From: Chinchilla lanigera
Taxonomy: Eukaryota; Chordata; Mammalia; Rodentia; Chinchillidae
DNA: 64,000 nt
Direction of reading: 5' to 3'
Assembly: GCF_000276665.1 (NCBI RefSeq)
Contig: NW_004955474.1
Span: 11,235,275-11,299,274, forward strand
Below, piece by piece: positions 43,601-56,714 of this stretch. The notes under the pieces are model-generated. The model had not been told where the DNA came from. It did no database searches and saw only the letters and a list, made by a program, of their open reading frames with translations. Numbering within the stretch: the first letter of the stretch is position 1; each line of letters starts with the position of its first letter. The position numbers and the translations under genes were made by a program.

Positions 43601-45830
43601 TCAAAGTGTAACGTACTGTGTGAGGATGATGACAGAGGGAGGCATTGGTGGACCCACAGAAAATAATATTTAGCCTACTGGAATAAAGGAAGATTAGCAA
43701 GGAGAAGGAATTCAAAAGACTGAAGTAGAGGGAAGTCCGAGCCAATTCTTAAGTGAGAGTTGTCCAGGTGAAGAGCCAACGTGGAAGCTAGACATACAAC
43801 AGGACTCCAAAAATAAGAGACAACATGAGCAAAGGAAGCCATGAGCCTCACAGAAGAGGGTATGGAATGGTTGCTAGCCTTTGGGTTCTGATGAACACAG
43901 TGTTGTATGCAGTGGGGGAAAAGGAAACCGAGAAGCTGGGCTTTATCCTGCGTGTGTCAGTGAGACAGTAAAGAGTTTCCCCAGGTAACTAATCTGGTTA
44001 TGGTTGTATTTATTTATGTTACTAGGCCTGGATATAAGATCAAGGCTGTTTGAATACATTAATAACAGTAAGTGGAAAAAGAGGTAAGTTAATTGAGAAG
44101 ACTTCAGAGGCATGTACAAGCACACATGACAAGTGACACAAAGAGGTGAGTGAAGTCTAGAGAAATTTTGAGGAAGACTTCTGGTCTCTAGCTAAGTGGA
44201 TTATGGCACTCCCAGTGAGAAAGGGGAATCCAAGAGAGTACATGGAGGTAGAATGAGTTTTGTTTTGAACTTGCTGAACGTGGAATGTCATAAAATACCC
44301 AGATGGGACTGCCCAGTAGGCTGCTGGAATTTTCAGTCAATAGCTAAGGGCAGGGATATGTGTGGAAATTAGAGGGCTGATAATTTTGGGCGCAAAACTA
44401 TTTAAAATACTTAAAAAGGTGAGATTGTCTAACAAACATGTGTCAGGTAATGTAAAGCAGAAAAAATGGGTAATTGAGGGTTCTATGCAAAAGAAAGCTA
44501 TACAAAAGTCATGAATTGCAAAAGTATGGGAGCAAGGAGGGTGTGATGTCAGGGAGCAGAGGGCCAAGGGGAGTCAAAACATCAAGGCTGAATTGTTCCC
44601 ACTGAGTTTATTAATGCAGAAGTCATGGGTGAACTATGCGAGAATCTTTCCCAGGAGAATTTTAAAAAGCAGGCTGGATTGCAAGTTGTTGAAAAATGAG
44701 TAGGAGGTAGAATGAAGGTTTCTGGTTGTGAAGGAGAGGAAAGAGTATGTGTTGAACGTATGAAAAAGTTGAGCCCACCAATAATTTTAATGAGGAGAGA
44801 TAAGCTTACATTTCGGGTAAGGGGAAGAAAATAGAAAAAAGAAAAAAGCCTAACATATGAGTTGGACATTTCTAAATATATACATATATTTTGCCAGGAG
44901 AGAGGAAATGGAAGATAACAGAAGCAGATGGGCCCCCTGGGGTTAAGAAATGGGTACACTGTGTTGGTACGGGTTTGTTAGTGGGGATGGAGTCAACCCA
45001 GACCAGATCACCATACTCATGTCTCAGACTGGATTCTTGTGTCTTGTATTTGTAAATATAACTTTGATATTAAGAATGAATTGAATGAATTCATTGAATT
45101 GAATGAATTTCTTTTGTGTTTTGCATTTGTGGTTGGGTTTAATTCATGTATTTTTGCCTGACAGACAACCTCCCTTTCTTGCCTAAGATTGGACTCTTCA
45201 TAAGAGAAATTTTCATGGGTCATTTCTACAGACATGAAAATATTGAGTGCTTTTCATTATGAACACAATTTTCTTCAGGTATTCAATGGCTTTGTCAATA
45301 ATTACATTGTTTTTCTTCATTATTCTTAGGGACTTATTTTCTTCCCATACGTTTGAAGAAAATTTTAGCCAATTTTTTTTAAAAATAAGAATTTTGTATG
45401 TTAAATTGATATGTTAGTAATGCACTTAAAGACTTTTTTATCTTGAGTCCTTCCATCCAAAAGCATTATTTCCTATATTTTCCAAAGTAAAAGTACAAAA
45501 GTACATTTCCTATATTTTACAATGCTTATTAAAATTTAAGACCCGCTTATGAAGTACTTTTTATTTCTGTTAAATTTACTTTTAAATTCTGTTGTCCATG
45601 TATTCTGTTGTCCAACTTTTATACTCCTCTAGAAATAATACTGCCTGGAAGAAAGTGAATTTAATAAGCTCATTCATAAATATAAAAATTGTAAGACAAG
45701 TACATAATATTTGAAGAGGACAGAAGGTGCAACTATTGCAAAGATTTGGAGCTGGACGTTTGACCCTAGTGTTCAGGAAAGAGAAAGATGACAGCAAGGT
45801 AAGAATATAAGAGAAGAAAGGGAGATGAGG
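43600..45830. other. Old interspersed repeat(s), family not determined
   Basis: Around 43890-43980 (gaaaccgagaagctgggctt, tatcctgcgtgtg) and 44250-44800 the sequence has the gagaggtagaat- and ggtgagatt-like texture of an old mammalian repeat. A short repeat built on gaattgaatgaatt lies at 45075-45110. No gene. Confidence 0.35.
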
Positions 45831-45922
45831 TCTGAGGTATCAGATGATCATGTGGTTTTTATCCTTGGCTCTGTTAATACGCTGTGTTACATTTATTGAT
45901 TTGCATGTGTTGGTAGATTTTT

Positions 45923-46007
45923 TTTTTCTTTTGGCACTGGGAATTGAATTCAGGACCTTGCACTTGCCAGGCAGGCACTTGTGTCACTGAGCTATATCCC
46001 TGGTGCC
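45923..46007 (-). mobile_element. ID-type SINE
   Basis: ttttggcactgggaattgaa ... gctatatccctggtgcc. Flanked by tgttggtagattttt (45908 on) and tgttggcagattttt (46009 on), one mismatch. Confidence 0.93.
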
Positions 46008-48246
46008 TGTTGGCAGATTTTTATTCACATCTTCAATTTCATTGATTGAAATTGGTTTATTTAGAATTTTTATAACTTCTTGGTTCAGCTTTGTTTGGCA
46101 TTTCATGTGTATCTAGGAATCTGCCCATTTCTCCTGTGTTTTCTCTCTTATTAGAATATGGGTTTTTAAAGTAGCTTTGATGACCTTCTAGATTTCTGCA
46201 TGATCCATTGTGATTTGACCCTTTTCATTCCCAATTGCATGGAGCTGAGTTTTTTCTTTCCTTTTTTTATAAGTTTGGTTCAGGGTTTGCCTATTTTATT
46301 TAACCTTTCAAGAAAGAACAGTTCGATTCATTGATTCTTTGTATTGTTTTCTTAATCTTCATTGCATTAGTTTCTGCTCTGATCTTTATAGTTTCCTCCC
46401 TCATACAAACTTTGGGCTTGACTTGCTTTTCTTTTTCTAAAAGTTTGAGGTTCAAAAATAGGTTGTTTATTTCAACTCACTGTGTTTTCCTGACATGGGT
46501 ATTCAAGGCTATAAGTTTCCCTTATACTACTGCTTTCTTTTGGATTTCATAAGTTCTATGATGTAGTATTGTCTTTATTATTTACTTGTAGAAACTACTT
46601 TCTTCTTTAATTTCATTTATGATCCATTGGTTTCTCAGGGGCATGTTGTCTAATTTCCATCTCCTTATGAAGTTCTTGTGATTTCCTTTGCCATTGATTT
46701 CTGATTTTACTGCACGATCATCTGATAATATGCATGGGGTAATTTCAATTCCTTTGCATTTACTTCAGCATATTCCATGAGCTAGTATGTGGTCTATTTT
46801 GGAGAACATCCCATATGCAGCTGAGAAGAATGTGCATTCTGACGTTGTGGGGTGGAACTCTGTAGATATTTACTAAGACCATTTTTTCAAAAGTTTGATT
46901 CAGTTCTAATATTTCATTTTGGATTTTTTTGTCTACATAATCTGTCTACTTGTGACAGTGGGATATTGAGATCCCCTATTACAAGTGTATTAGTGCTTTT
47001 TTGATTTTTCATGTCCATTAATATCTGTTTTATATAATTGGGTGCACTGGGATTTGTTGCATATACATTTATCATTATCTCTTCCCCTTAGACTCTTCCC
47101 TTTACAAGGATGTAGTGACCTTCTTTGTCTTCTTAATCGGCTTGAAATACACTTTATCTGCAAATAGAGTCTCTACCTTGCTTTTTTCTGGGTTCCTATT
47201 CCATGGAGTATTATTTTCCATTCTTTGACTTTCAGTCTATGAATTTCTTTTTGAATTAAATGTGTTTCTTTTATGCAGTGTATTGTTTGATCTTGCTTCT
47301 TGATCTATTCTGCCAGTCTGTTTCTTTTCATTGGTGAATTGAGACCATTGACATTGATGGTTTAACTGATATGTACTGACTTATCCTTGTCTTGTTATTT
47401 TCCTGTTGTTGCCTCCTCCTTTTTTACCCTCTCTGTTTAATTGCTTGCCTTGCTTGGTGACTTCCTTCTACTGGGGTTCATGGAATTGCAATCCTTGTTA
47501 CCTCTTTCTAGAATATCTTTTAGAACATTTTTCAGTGTGTTCATCAATTTCCTCAGGTATTGTTTTTCATGGATGTATCTTATTTCTCCATTTTAAAAGA
47601 TAGTTTTATGGAAACATCAATCTAGATTGAGGGTTGTTTTCTTTTAGGACCTGAAATACTTCCCTTCAAGATTTCCTTGTCTTGAGGGTTTGCATTGAGA
47701 AATGTTCTGTGATTCTGATGGGGTTTCCTGTATAGGTGATATTTTTCTTTTCTCTAACACCTTTTAATATCATTTGCATTGCATTTCTGGAATGTTGACT
47801 ATTATACCCCTTGGTGTAGATTCTTTGATCATGGCTAACTGGAGTTCTATATACTTCACTTACTGTATGTCAAATTCTTTTACCTTGTTTGTAAAGTTTT
47901 CTGCAATGACTTCTGTGAGCAGATTTTTAATGACACTTATGCTATCTCCTGCTTCTTATGGACTGTAATCAATCTTATGTTATTCTTCTTTGTATCATCC
48001 AGCATCTGCTGGATTTACTTTGTATGATCCCTTGTTATTTTAAAGAAATCTTTCTTTTCATAATCTCTCACCAAACCTTGTCTTTTATATCTGAAATTCT
48101 GTCCTTACATTGTCTTCTTAGTTTGCTATCCTTTCAGTGGAATTTTTAATCTCCTGGATTACTGTTTGAATCTCTTTGATGGATTCCCTTTCTTTCCTAT
48201 GTTGGGCTTTCAAAGGTTCTATCCTTTTCCTAATGTCTTCTTTTTT

Positions 48247-48495
48247 TTAATCTGTATCTGTTCTAGAGTTACTAAACATGTCTTTCATTATGCTTACTGT
48301 CTCTGTACTCATCTGAGAAATTATTTCTGTTTTGATTTTTTCTAGAGCCTCAAGTATTTGCTTTGCTACTTCCACTGTTAACACTTCAGAGTATCCAGGT
48401 GGTTGACTTTCAGATTGCTCCACCTCAGTGGATCCTTGATTTGCCTTTGGTGAGCTGGAAGTCTGGGGTTGCATCTTGCTTAAGCATCTTTTCAT
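48247..48495 (-). pseudogene. L1 ORF1 N-terminal fragment
   Basis: An 82-codon frame starting at 48495 in L1 copy 2. It begins with a polar Ser/Gln/Glu-rich stretch and then an amphipathic AKQILEALEKIKTEII segment, the start of the coiled coil through which ORF1p trimerises. It stops at 48247, before the RNA-binding domain. A defective L1 product, not a cellular gene. Confidence 0.6.
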
Positions 48496-49986
48496 TTTCT
48501 ATTATTTTTAGTTTAATTCCTGGGTTGATGTTTATAAATTGTCTATGGTGATTACCTTTATTGATGATATTTAGAACACTTAGGGAATGACTACTCCTCA
48601 GAAGTGTCTTCCAGGTGTAGCTGGCTTTTGGGTTTTGAGTCTATTGTAAGATCCTACCTCTTCAATTTATTGGGGATAAGAAGTTGCTGCCTACCTGGGT
48701 GAGTCCCTGGTTCTTTGGCATTGGCCTATAGTGTTTTTTGTGACCCTTAGAAAATCTCAGTCTTGGTATACCAGGAACAAATACTGACTTGAACAATTAT
48801 GTCACCTTTGCTAAGTGGTACAATCAGCAATAATAACAGCATCAAATACAACCTAGAAAATGACAAACTGAGGTAACTACTAATTTTCCACCTTTCACTG
48901 CATGAACTAGATTTGTGTTTATGTAACACAATCTAAAATGAACCAGAAAAGTGTATACAGTAAACAAGCCCTCAGTATGACAATGTTACCTTCAGGGGAG
49001 AAGATTTAGAAAGAGTTAAATGGGAAAAACTGAGAAATAGAAGAAGAGGACAAGATTAGAAGCAAGTGGAGGGCCAAAAAGATCATGCAAACTTTGGAAA
49101 ACTAGTGAAGGAGACAGGAGGGAAAGAGAGAAGGAAGAAATAAAAACAAGAATAGAGCAGAGCAACAAGAAAGAAACTAGAAACTGTGTTAATGTTCATA
49201 TCAAAATAAGATCAAGAAAGAACAAAACTAAACCAAAAAATAGAGAAAAAAGACTATAAAAAAAAATGTCCACTTCAAGGTGTGCTTCTGCTGTCACTTG
49301 TAGACAACTTGGGCAGACAGTCGAGAAAAGAGTTGATTAATCCCAGGAATTCAGCAGTAGCTTTTTGGCAGGGTAGTGGATAATCCCAGGGAACCTGCAC
49401 CTTTAGTTCCACTAAGTTCAGGCTGGTTTCTGGCATGAGGCTGGAACCAGATTTGTTCAGCCTGCAGCAGTCTTCGTGCTTCCTGTCAGCTTGAACTCAG
49501 CTTCCTGACCTTGTCACTTGGAGTCACTACATGGAACTGGTCCACAGTTGCTTTGAATTCTGAGCTCCACTGGTCCCTCTCCATGATGGCCACTGGTCAG
49601 TTGTCTTCTCCTGTGGGACATCTGAACCTGGATAGCTCACCAGCCACTGTAGTCTGCTGTGTCCACTGCTTCATTCCATTGTTATGTTTCTCCATAGAGG
49701 TCTCTGAGATCACCAGTAGTCACCTTGTTTCTGTAGCTTTGAGCCACCCCCAACATGCAGTGAGTCCCAGCTCAGGGAGAAAGTGCCACTTGCCACCTCC
49801 CTTTTCTTCCCTGAAGTCTCTCTCTTCATTCTCACTGTGAGCTTCAATTCCCCCTTCAGATCCTTCCTGGGTCCTGGGGAACCACTGTCCTCCTTCTCTT
49901 CCTTACTTTGCTATACTCTAGTGTCAGAGAGGCTCTTTCATTGTTGCTCACCACTCTGCCATCTTCCCAGAGGTCATGAGCTTCTA

Positions 49987-50073
49987 TTTTTTATTTTTTG
50001 GTACCAGGAATCAAACTCAGGACCTTGTGCTTGCCAGACAGGTGCTTGTGCCGCTGAGCTACATTCTCGGCCC
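49987..50073 (-). mobile_element. ID-type SINE abutting the L1 5' end
   Basis: Tail attttttattttttt then ggtaccaggaatcaaactca ... gctacattctcggccc. Same orientation as L1 copy 2, whose 5' end lies about 10 bases away. No target duplication seen. Confidence 0.93.
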
Positions 50074-50079
50074 TTGGTC

Positions 50080-51205
50080 TTTTAAAAGAATAAGACTTAA
50101 GCATATTCAAGTTATTGAATATGTTCTTGACAAAAAAGAAGGAAATGCAATATAATTAAATTTCAAGAAACAGAAAACACTTTTAAATAAGGATTATTAT
50201 TGTTTTTCTTCTTCATTGAAATGAATATCATGATAATAATTAGAACAGAGTTTATGACTGTAGTCTTTAGATATAGAACACACTTCTGTTCGTATCCCAG
50301 TCTCATCCTGCGTCATGCTGTCTTCTGAAATGACAGTTTTCTCATTCCTCCCATCATTCTTTGGCTGTCACATTCCAAATAACAATAACTTATACTTCCA
50401 TTTTCTTCATTTTTATAGAAGCATATTTACTATATACTTACATATACACATGTTGCATGTATGTTTCATTTCATCCTGTTGCTTTAAAAACTATATTAGA
50501 TTGAGTTACTTCTTAAGAAAAACCAAATGTTTCATGTCTTGCAATTCTAAAGTCAGGAAAGTCCAAGATCAAAATGCCAGAAGATTTAGTGCCTGGTAAG
50601 GGGTTTCTGCTCCCTGCTCCACAGATGGCACTTCCTCTACAACTGCAGGCGGTAGAAGGAGCAGGCATGCTCACTTCAGCCACTTTTATAATGTCACAGA
50701 GTCCTCATGAGTTAAGCGTTTCTGAGGATTCTATTTCTTAACACTACCAACCTTCAGAGCAAAGCAATATCCTCAGGAGATACCAACCTTCAGAGCAAAG
50801 CAATATCCTCTTATATTATATTATATTTATTATATTATACTATTCAAAAATAATTCATGATTTTCAGTGCAATTTAATTTTTAAAAATTAATATTTTTTT
50901 TCTTTTTAAGGAATCATTTCTAATTTTGTCACTTCAGCTAGTATTTATTTTAGTAGAGTTTCATGTGCTCTCCAAAATCACTCTTTTGTATTCTTTATTA
51001 ACATGTTTTTAGAGCTGCAACTCACTTTCCACTGCCTATACCAAAGTCACTTTGAGCTAGTCAGTAAAAATAAACTCAAGCTTTTAAAATTATACAAACT
51101 ATATCTACGAGTACCTAATAAGATCTGAAAGACAAACTGTCCAATTTTCCAAAAATAGAAACAGTATTTACTTGTAGAAATTACCCCCCCCACACACACA
51201 CACAC
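50080..51205. other. No gene seen; MaLR-like trace, duplication, (CA)n
   Basis: 50540-50640 (aggaaagtccaagatcaaaa, cagaagatttagtgcctggt) resembles an antisense MaLR/MLT-type LTR. A 30-bp unit (taccaaccttcagagcaaag...) is repeated at 50745-50774 and 50781-50810. A C-run and (CA)n lie at 51184-51206. Confidence 0.45.
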
Positions 51206-51209
51206 TGTC

Positions 51210-51690
51210 ATTGGTTTACTATTGCTGCCATGACGTTACTATGAATTAGATAATTGTAGACAACAGAATTTTGTTTAATTACAGCTCTGTAGTCTAGAAG
51301 TCCAAGAAAAAGATGTCAAGTGGAGCATTTCATTTCGGAAGGCCTAGAAGGGGATTCTTTTCTATGCCTTTCTCCTAGTTTATGGCAGTGGCAGCTTGAT
51401 ATCACTTGGTTTATAAATACATTATTCTATTTTTTTTTTTTTGGTACCAGGAATCGAGCTCAGGACCTTGCACTTGCCAGACAGGTGCTTGTGGCCCTGA
51501 GCTATATCCCCGGCATAAATACATTATTCTAATCTTGCCTTCGTTGTCATATGATATTCTCCTGTGTGTATGTCTCTATGTCCTGATTTCTCTCCTCTTA
51601 TAAAAACATGATAACTGGATTAGGTCAAACATTAACATTTTCACAAATGACCCATAATTCCTATATCTCCCTGCCTGGTGGCCCCAATTT
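51210..51690 (-). mobile_element. MLT1-type MaLR LTR, minus strand
   Basis: Plus strand shows the reverse complement of MLT1 in order: tactattgctgccatgacg, agctctgtagtctagaagtc, tatgcctttctcctagttta, gatattctcctgtgtgtatg, ctctcctcttataaaaacat, ggattaggtc. An ID (51429-51514) splits it. Confidence 0.75.
51429..51514 (-). mobile_element. ID-type SINE nested in MLT1
   Basis: Poly-T, ggtaccaggaatcgagctca ... gctatatccccggc. Perfect 16-bp target duplication ATAAATACATTATTCT at 51413-51428 and 51515-51530. Confidence 0.96.
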
Positions 51691-51925
51691 GAAATCAGTC
51701 ATCCCAGCTGGTTTAAGCTACAGGTGGAACTTAAATGCTTTTCTCACAGCTTTTACAGTTTCTCATGCAGTCTTTGATTACAATAACGCAAAGCAAGGCA
51801 CTGGTTTAGCAGGCCAGATGTCAGCATATTACAGTTTCTTAAGGAAAACACTAAAATAGTATAAAAATTGTAATTAGCTAATATGTATATAGAAGTTGTA
51901 AATGCATAGTATATACACTATATCA
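51691..51925. other. No gene seen
   Basis: Short AT-rich interval without a recognised element. Confidence 0.4.
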
Positions 51926-52408
51926 TGAGCTTGTAATGCTAGGGCAAGAGAGACTCCATTTTCTTTTTTTAACTCCATATTAACAGAAGTCACTTAAGTT
52001 CACTTAAGCTGTAGTTGACACCACTCTCCCCCTGCTCCCCTTGGTTAGTTATCAACCCACTTAAAGGAGAGCAGAGTCATAACATGGGAACAGAACAAAC
52101 AAGACAGATTGGAAAGCAGGCTAAAAGTTAAATTGCAATGGTCATCTGGAGTCTGGCTATCTGAAAGCTTCTGGGAGAGATAAATTTTGTGGTAATTGTG
52201 TGACATGCTTGTAAGATTCCCAAAAATGAAGTAATCGTTACTATGAAAACCTAAAAATGTATTTAAACTGAAGGTGAGACCCAGATTGGCACAGACATCT
52301 TCTCTGGCTCCTGGTAAGAGACTGTCCATCAGCCAATTCAATAAAGCTTTGTTTGTTCCTGCCTTTCCATTTTTCTGTGAGTGCCTGTCTCATTGAACTT
52401 GTTTGCCA
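51926..52408 (+). mobile_element. Solo LTR, 483 bp
   Basis: Begins TGAGCTTGTAATGCTAGGGC and ends TTTGCCA, flanked by a perfect 5-bp duplication TATCA (51921-51925 and 52409-52413). Contains agagagactccattttc near the start and AATAAA at 52340-52345 followed by a T/G-rich stretch, the usual polyadenylation layout. No internal viral sequence, so recombination between two LTRs removed it. Class not certain; 5-bp duplications favour ERVL-like elements, but ERV1 is possible. Confidence 0.8.
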
Positions 52409-52589
52409 TATCAGTAAGATTTCCATGTTTAAATTTAGAGAATTATTGATAAACTTTTTACAAATGTAAACTTTTTATTTAATACAATACATTTGTTGTT
52501 ATAATAATTTTAATTGACAGGAACAATATTAGTTAATATTCATATTTGGGAAATCATTATTCAAATTTAAGCAACTAATTACATTCCAT

Positions 52590-54335
52590 CCACTGCTCCT
52601 AAATAGGCAGAACCAATATTGTCAAATGGCTATATTGCCAAATTGGTATATAGATTTAATGCAGTCCCAATCAAACTACCCACAGCATTTTTCACATAAT
52701 TAGAAAAAAAATCCTAAAATGTGTATAGAACCAGAAGAAGTCCAAAATAGCAAAAGCATTCTTGCTCAACAGGACCAAAGCAGGCAGCATCATAGTTCCA
52801 TATTTCAAGTTATATGATAAAGCAGCAATGATGAAAACAGCATGGTCCTGGAAAAAAACAAAACAAAACCAGAAATGTTGAACAATGGAACAGAATAGAA
52901 GATACAGAAATAACCACAGGAACATTCAGTTATCACAGCTTTGACAAAGGTGCCAAAAACACAAGCTGGAGAAAATGTAGTTTTTTAATAAATTGTGCTG
53001 GAAAAAAATGGTTATCTACATGCAGAAAAGTGAATCCAGACCCAACATCTTTCACCTTGTACTAAAATAAAATGGATCAAAGGCAGAGATATAAAAACAG
53101 GAAAACTGAGTATGCTGAAAGATAAAATAGGTGAAATGATTAAAGATAAGGCATAGGCAATAATTTTCTAAACAGGACCTATAGCACAAGAAATAACACC
53201 AACAGTCAAGAAATAGGATTATATCCAATTAAAAAGCTTCTGAACAACAAAGGAAACAACCAAGGGGATGAAGAAACAACTTAAAGGATGTGGAAAAAAT
53301 AGCCACCTATTCCTCAGGTAAGGAGCCAATATCTAGAAGATATAAAAACTCAAAAATAGACTCCCTCAAATAAAAGATCCAATCAAAAATGGACAATTGA
53401 ACTGAATATACATTTCTCAAAAGAAGAACTACAAACTGCCAATGGGTCCATGAAAACATGTTCAGCATCTTTGATTGTTAGAGAAATGTAAATCAAAACA
53501 ATGCTGAGATTCAGTCTTACTCTCAAAAGAAGGATTACATCAAGAACGCAGACTATGCTGCTGAGGCTGTGGGGAAGGAGGAATCCCTCTACATTGTTGC
53601 TGGACATTTATAAACCAGAGCCATCACTAGGGAAATCTGTATGTAGCTTCCTCAGAAGACTGAAAATAGAGATTCCATTTGACCCTGATTTACATGTTCT
53701 TGATATCTTCCTAAAAGAGTTAAAAGAAGTTATATTACAGTGATACATGTCTATCTATATTTACAGCAGCACAATTAATACCAGTCAAGTCTTGGAAGTG
53801 GCCTCTATACCCATCATCAGATGAATTGGTAAAGAAAATGTAGTATATTTACACACCTGAGTACTATTTAGCCATGAAGAAAGATCAAGTTGAGTCTTTT
53901 GTAGGAAAATGGATGTATATTGCAACTATAAATTAAATGAAATAAATCACACACAGAAAGTTAAATATTACATTGTTCTTTTGATATAAGAAACCCAGAG
54001 GATATATATTTATAAAGCAAAATAACAGATGATTGGGACCAGGGAAGTAGACTCATGGAGGTGGGAAGGCGATGGGGCAGTGACCTCAGACATGAGGAAG
54101 CAAAGGGAAGTAAAAAGAATCAAGATGAGATATGGACCAATTTCCCATGATGAAACATATTTACATATTGGAAGCACTAATGTAAAAGGGAGGGAGCTGC
54201 GGAAATGAGAAGTCCTGCACAGTGACGAACTTCAGTATTCCCAGCTCATTGCTATTCGGGAAATGGAAGCAGAATGACTCTAAATTCAAAGCCAGGGAGA
54301 CCTTATCTCAAAATTAAAATATAAGGAGACCCCAA
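52590..54335 (+). mobile_element. L1 LINE 3' part (ORF2 end, 3'UTR), plus strand
   Basis: aatggctatattgccaaatt, ttaatgcagtcccaatcaaa, aggaccaaagcaggcagcat, acaatggaacagaatag, gctttgacaaaggtgcc, ggctgtggggaaggagg and ccatgaagaaagatcaag follow ORF2 order to its C-terminus. All frames broken. Confidence 0.85.
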
Positions 54336-54339
54336 AAAC

Positions 54340-56640
54340 TCCACCAGAAGGCTTATGGATTTAATAACCAAATTCAGTACTATAGATGGATACAAAGTTA
54401 ACACTCAAAAGTCAATAGCATTCCTGTACACAAGTAACAAACAGACTGAGAGAGAAATTAGGGAAACCACACCTTTCACAATAGCATCTAAAAAAATGAA
54501 ATACTTAGGAATCAATCTAACAAAAGAAGTAAAAGATCTATACAGTGAAAATTGTACTACTCTGAAAAAAGAGATTGAACAGGAAATCAGAAAATGGAAA
54601 ATATTCCTTGCTCGTGGACAGGAAGAACCAACATTGTGAAAATGGCCATACTCCTAAAATTGTTGTACAGATTCAATGCAATCCCAATTAAAATACCTTT
54701 AGTATACCTCACAGATGTAGAGAAAACTCTCCCAAAGTTCATCTGGAACCAGGAGAGGCCTAGAATAGGAAAAGCAATCTTGGGAAACAAAGGAAAGACA
54801 GGAGGCAACACAGTTCCTGACTTAAAATTATATTACAAAGCTACTGTGATAAAATCAGCATGGTACTGGCACAAAAACAGACCTGAAGATCAGTGGAACA
54901 CATTAGAAGATACAGATACAACTACAAACACACTCAGTCACCTTATCTTCAACAAAGGGGCCAAACATGTTCAATGGAAAGAAGACAGCCTCTTTAATAA
55001 ATAGTGCTGGAAAAACTGGCTTTCCAAATCCCAAAGACTAAAACTAGACCCATGTCTTTCACCATGCACTAAATTAAAGTCAAAATGGATCAAAGACCTA
55101 AATATTAAAACAGAAACACTAAATTTATTGGAAGAGAAAGTAGGTAAAAATCTTGACCACACTGAGGTAGGCAGAGAGTTCATGAACAAAAACCAAACTG
55201 CATGATAAATACTTCAAAGAATCAACAACTGGGATCTCATTTTATTGAAAAGTTTTTGCACATGTAAAGAAATCACCAAGAAAGTAAAAAGAAAACCTAC
55301 GAAGTGGAAAAAAGTTTTAGCCAACTGTCCCTCAGACAAAGGACTTCTATCTAGGACATATAAAGAATTAAAAAAATCAGGCCTCCCAAATTCAAAGACC
55401 CAATCCAAAAATGGGCATCTGAGATGAATGCACACTTCTCAAATGAAGAGATACTAATGGCAAATAAATACATGAAAAAATGTTCAACGTCATTAGTCAT
55501 TTGAGAAATGCAATTTAAAACAACACTGATATTCCATCTTACCCCAGGAAGAATGGCTATCATCAAGAAATCAATCAATAACAATGCTGGAGAGGCTGTG
55601 GGGAGAAAGGAACCCTACTCTACTGCTGGTGGGAGTGTAGATTGGTGAAACCACTGTGGAAATCAATTTGGAGATGCCTCACAAAACTAGGATTGGAAGT
55701 CTCATTTAACCCAGCTATTCCCCTTCTTGGTATTTTCCCCAAAGAATTAAAGACATCATACCACAGTGATAAATGTGCACCCATGTTTATAGAAGCACAA
55801 TTTGTTATAGCTAAATCTTGGAAACAACCCAGATGCCCATCCACTGAGGAATGGATAAAAAAGATGTAGTATTTTTATACAATGGAGTATTACTCAGCTA
55901 TTAAAAAAGATACACTTGAGGCTTTTGTAGGTAAATGGGTGCAACTAGAGACCATACTCAAAAGTGAAATAAATCAGACCCACATATGTAAACATCATAT
56001 TGTCTCCTTGGTGTAAGAACCTGAAAGACTAGGGAAAACTCAAAACGTACAATAGATGATAGGAAAGGGAAAGAAATTGCTCAAAGGAAGGAATGACCGG
56101 GATGAAGGAAAGAAGAAAAAAGAAAGAAGGAAGGCAAAACACAAATATATATATATATGAATAGCTGCGATGACTGTATTGCTGTTGTCTGATGGTGTAT
56201 TGAAATGAACAGTTAATGCTCACAATTTTTATGTTCTGATTGACTTTGCACGCTTGTGTCTGGTGGTCTGAGAAACTGATTTAAAGGTGACAATATGCAC
56301 TGGAATTACAATGGTGAACTCCTACCATCTTGTCTAATGAAACTCTGTATTATCTCTAATGTTTTATTAAAGAATTATTTTCTTATTCTCTTTAATGGTT
56401 TGAGCAATCTTTCATTCTTCCATCTGATAATCTGAGCAATGTAGGTGAGGATAGCGAGATGCAATGTAAGAACCATTGTTGATTTGTATTAATTTGTCTT
56501 GAGACCCTGTATCACTCTAAATGCTCTTGCTTTGATTTGTTTGTGTTCATAATACTGGTGTGCTGCTGCTGTCCTATCTTTTTGTTTGTTTGTGTCTCAT
56601 GTACTACTCTGTTTAAAATTTTAAAAATAATTAAATTATA
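54340..56640 (+). mobile_element. L1 LINE 3' part (ORF2 end, 3'UTR), plus strand, less diverged
   Basis: Same order as the previous copy but with longer open pieces: 54355-54639 (YLGINLTKEVKDLY motif), 54594-55004 ([42 protein letters not shown]), 55642-55869 (LEVSFNPAIPLLGI). These are the thumb and C-terminal segments of L1 ORF2p; the endonuclease and reverse transcriptase active sites lie upstream and are absent. The 3'UTR carries (TA)n at 56145-56158. 5'-truncated, the youngest-looking L1 in the window. Confidence 0.88.
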
Positions 56641-56645
56641 AAAAG

Positions 56646-56712
56646 CGTTGGGTATAGCTCAGTGGTAGAGCACTCTTGGATTCAATCCCCAGTGCCAGGG
56701 GAAAAAAAAATA
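56646..56712 (+). mobile_element. Short ID SINE, closer to the canonical rodent form
   Basis: gttgggtatagctcagtggtagagcac is split by a deletion, then ggattcaatccccagtgcca. Lacks the gcctgcctggcaag block of the other copies. Confidence 0.85.
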
Positions 56713-56714
56713 AA

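Larger units (their letters stand above)
45840..49977 (-). mobile_element. L1 LINE, ORF2 5' part, ORF1 and 5'UTR, minus strand (copy 2)
   Basis: On the minus strand: 5' end at about 49977 (cctctgggaagatggcagag), a 5'UTR to about 48500, ORF1 48495-47600, then ORF2 to 45840 (blocks such as tggaatatgctgaagtaa... near 46780 and the catatgggatgttctccaaa block at 46800). The element is 3'-truncated inside ORF2, and a deletion seems to lie next to the ID at 45923. Homologous to copy 1. Confidence 0.8.
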
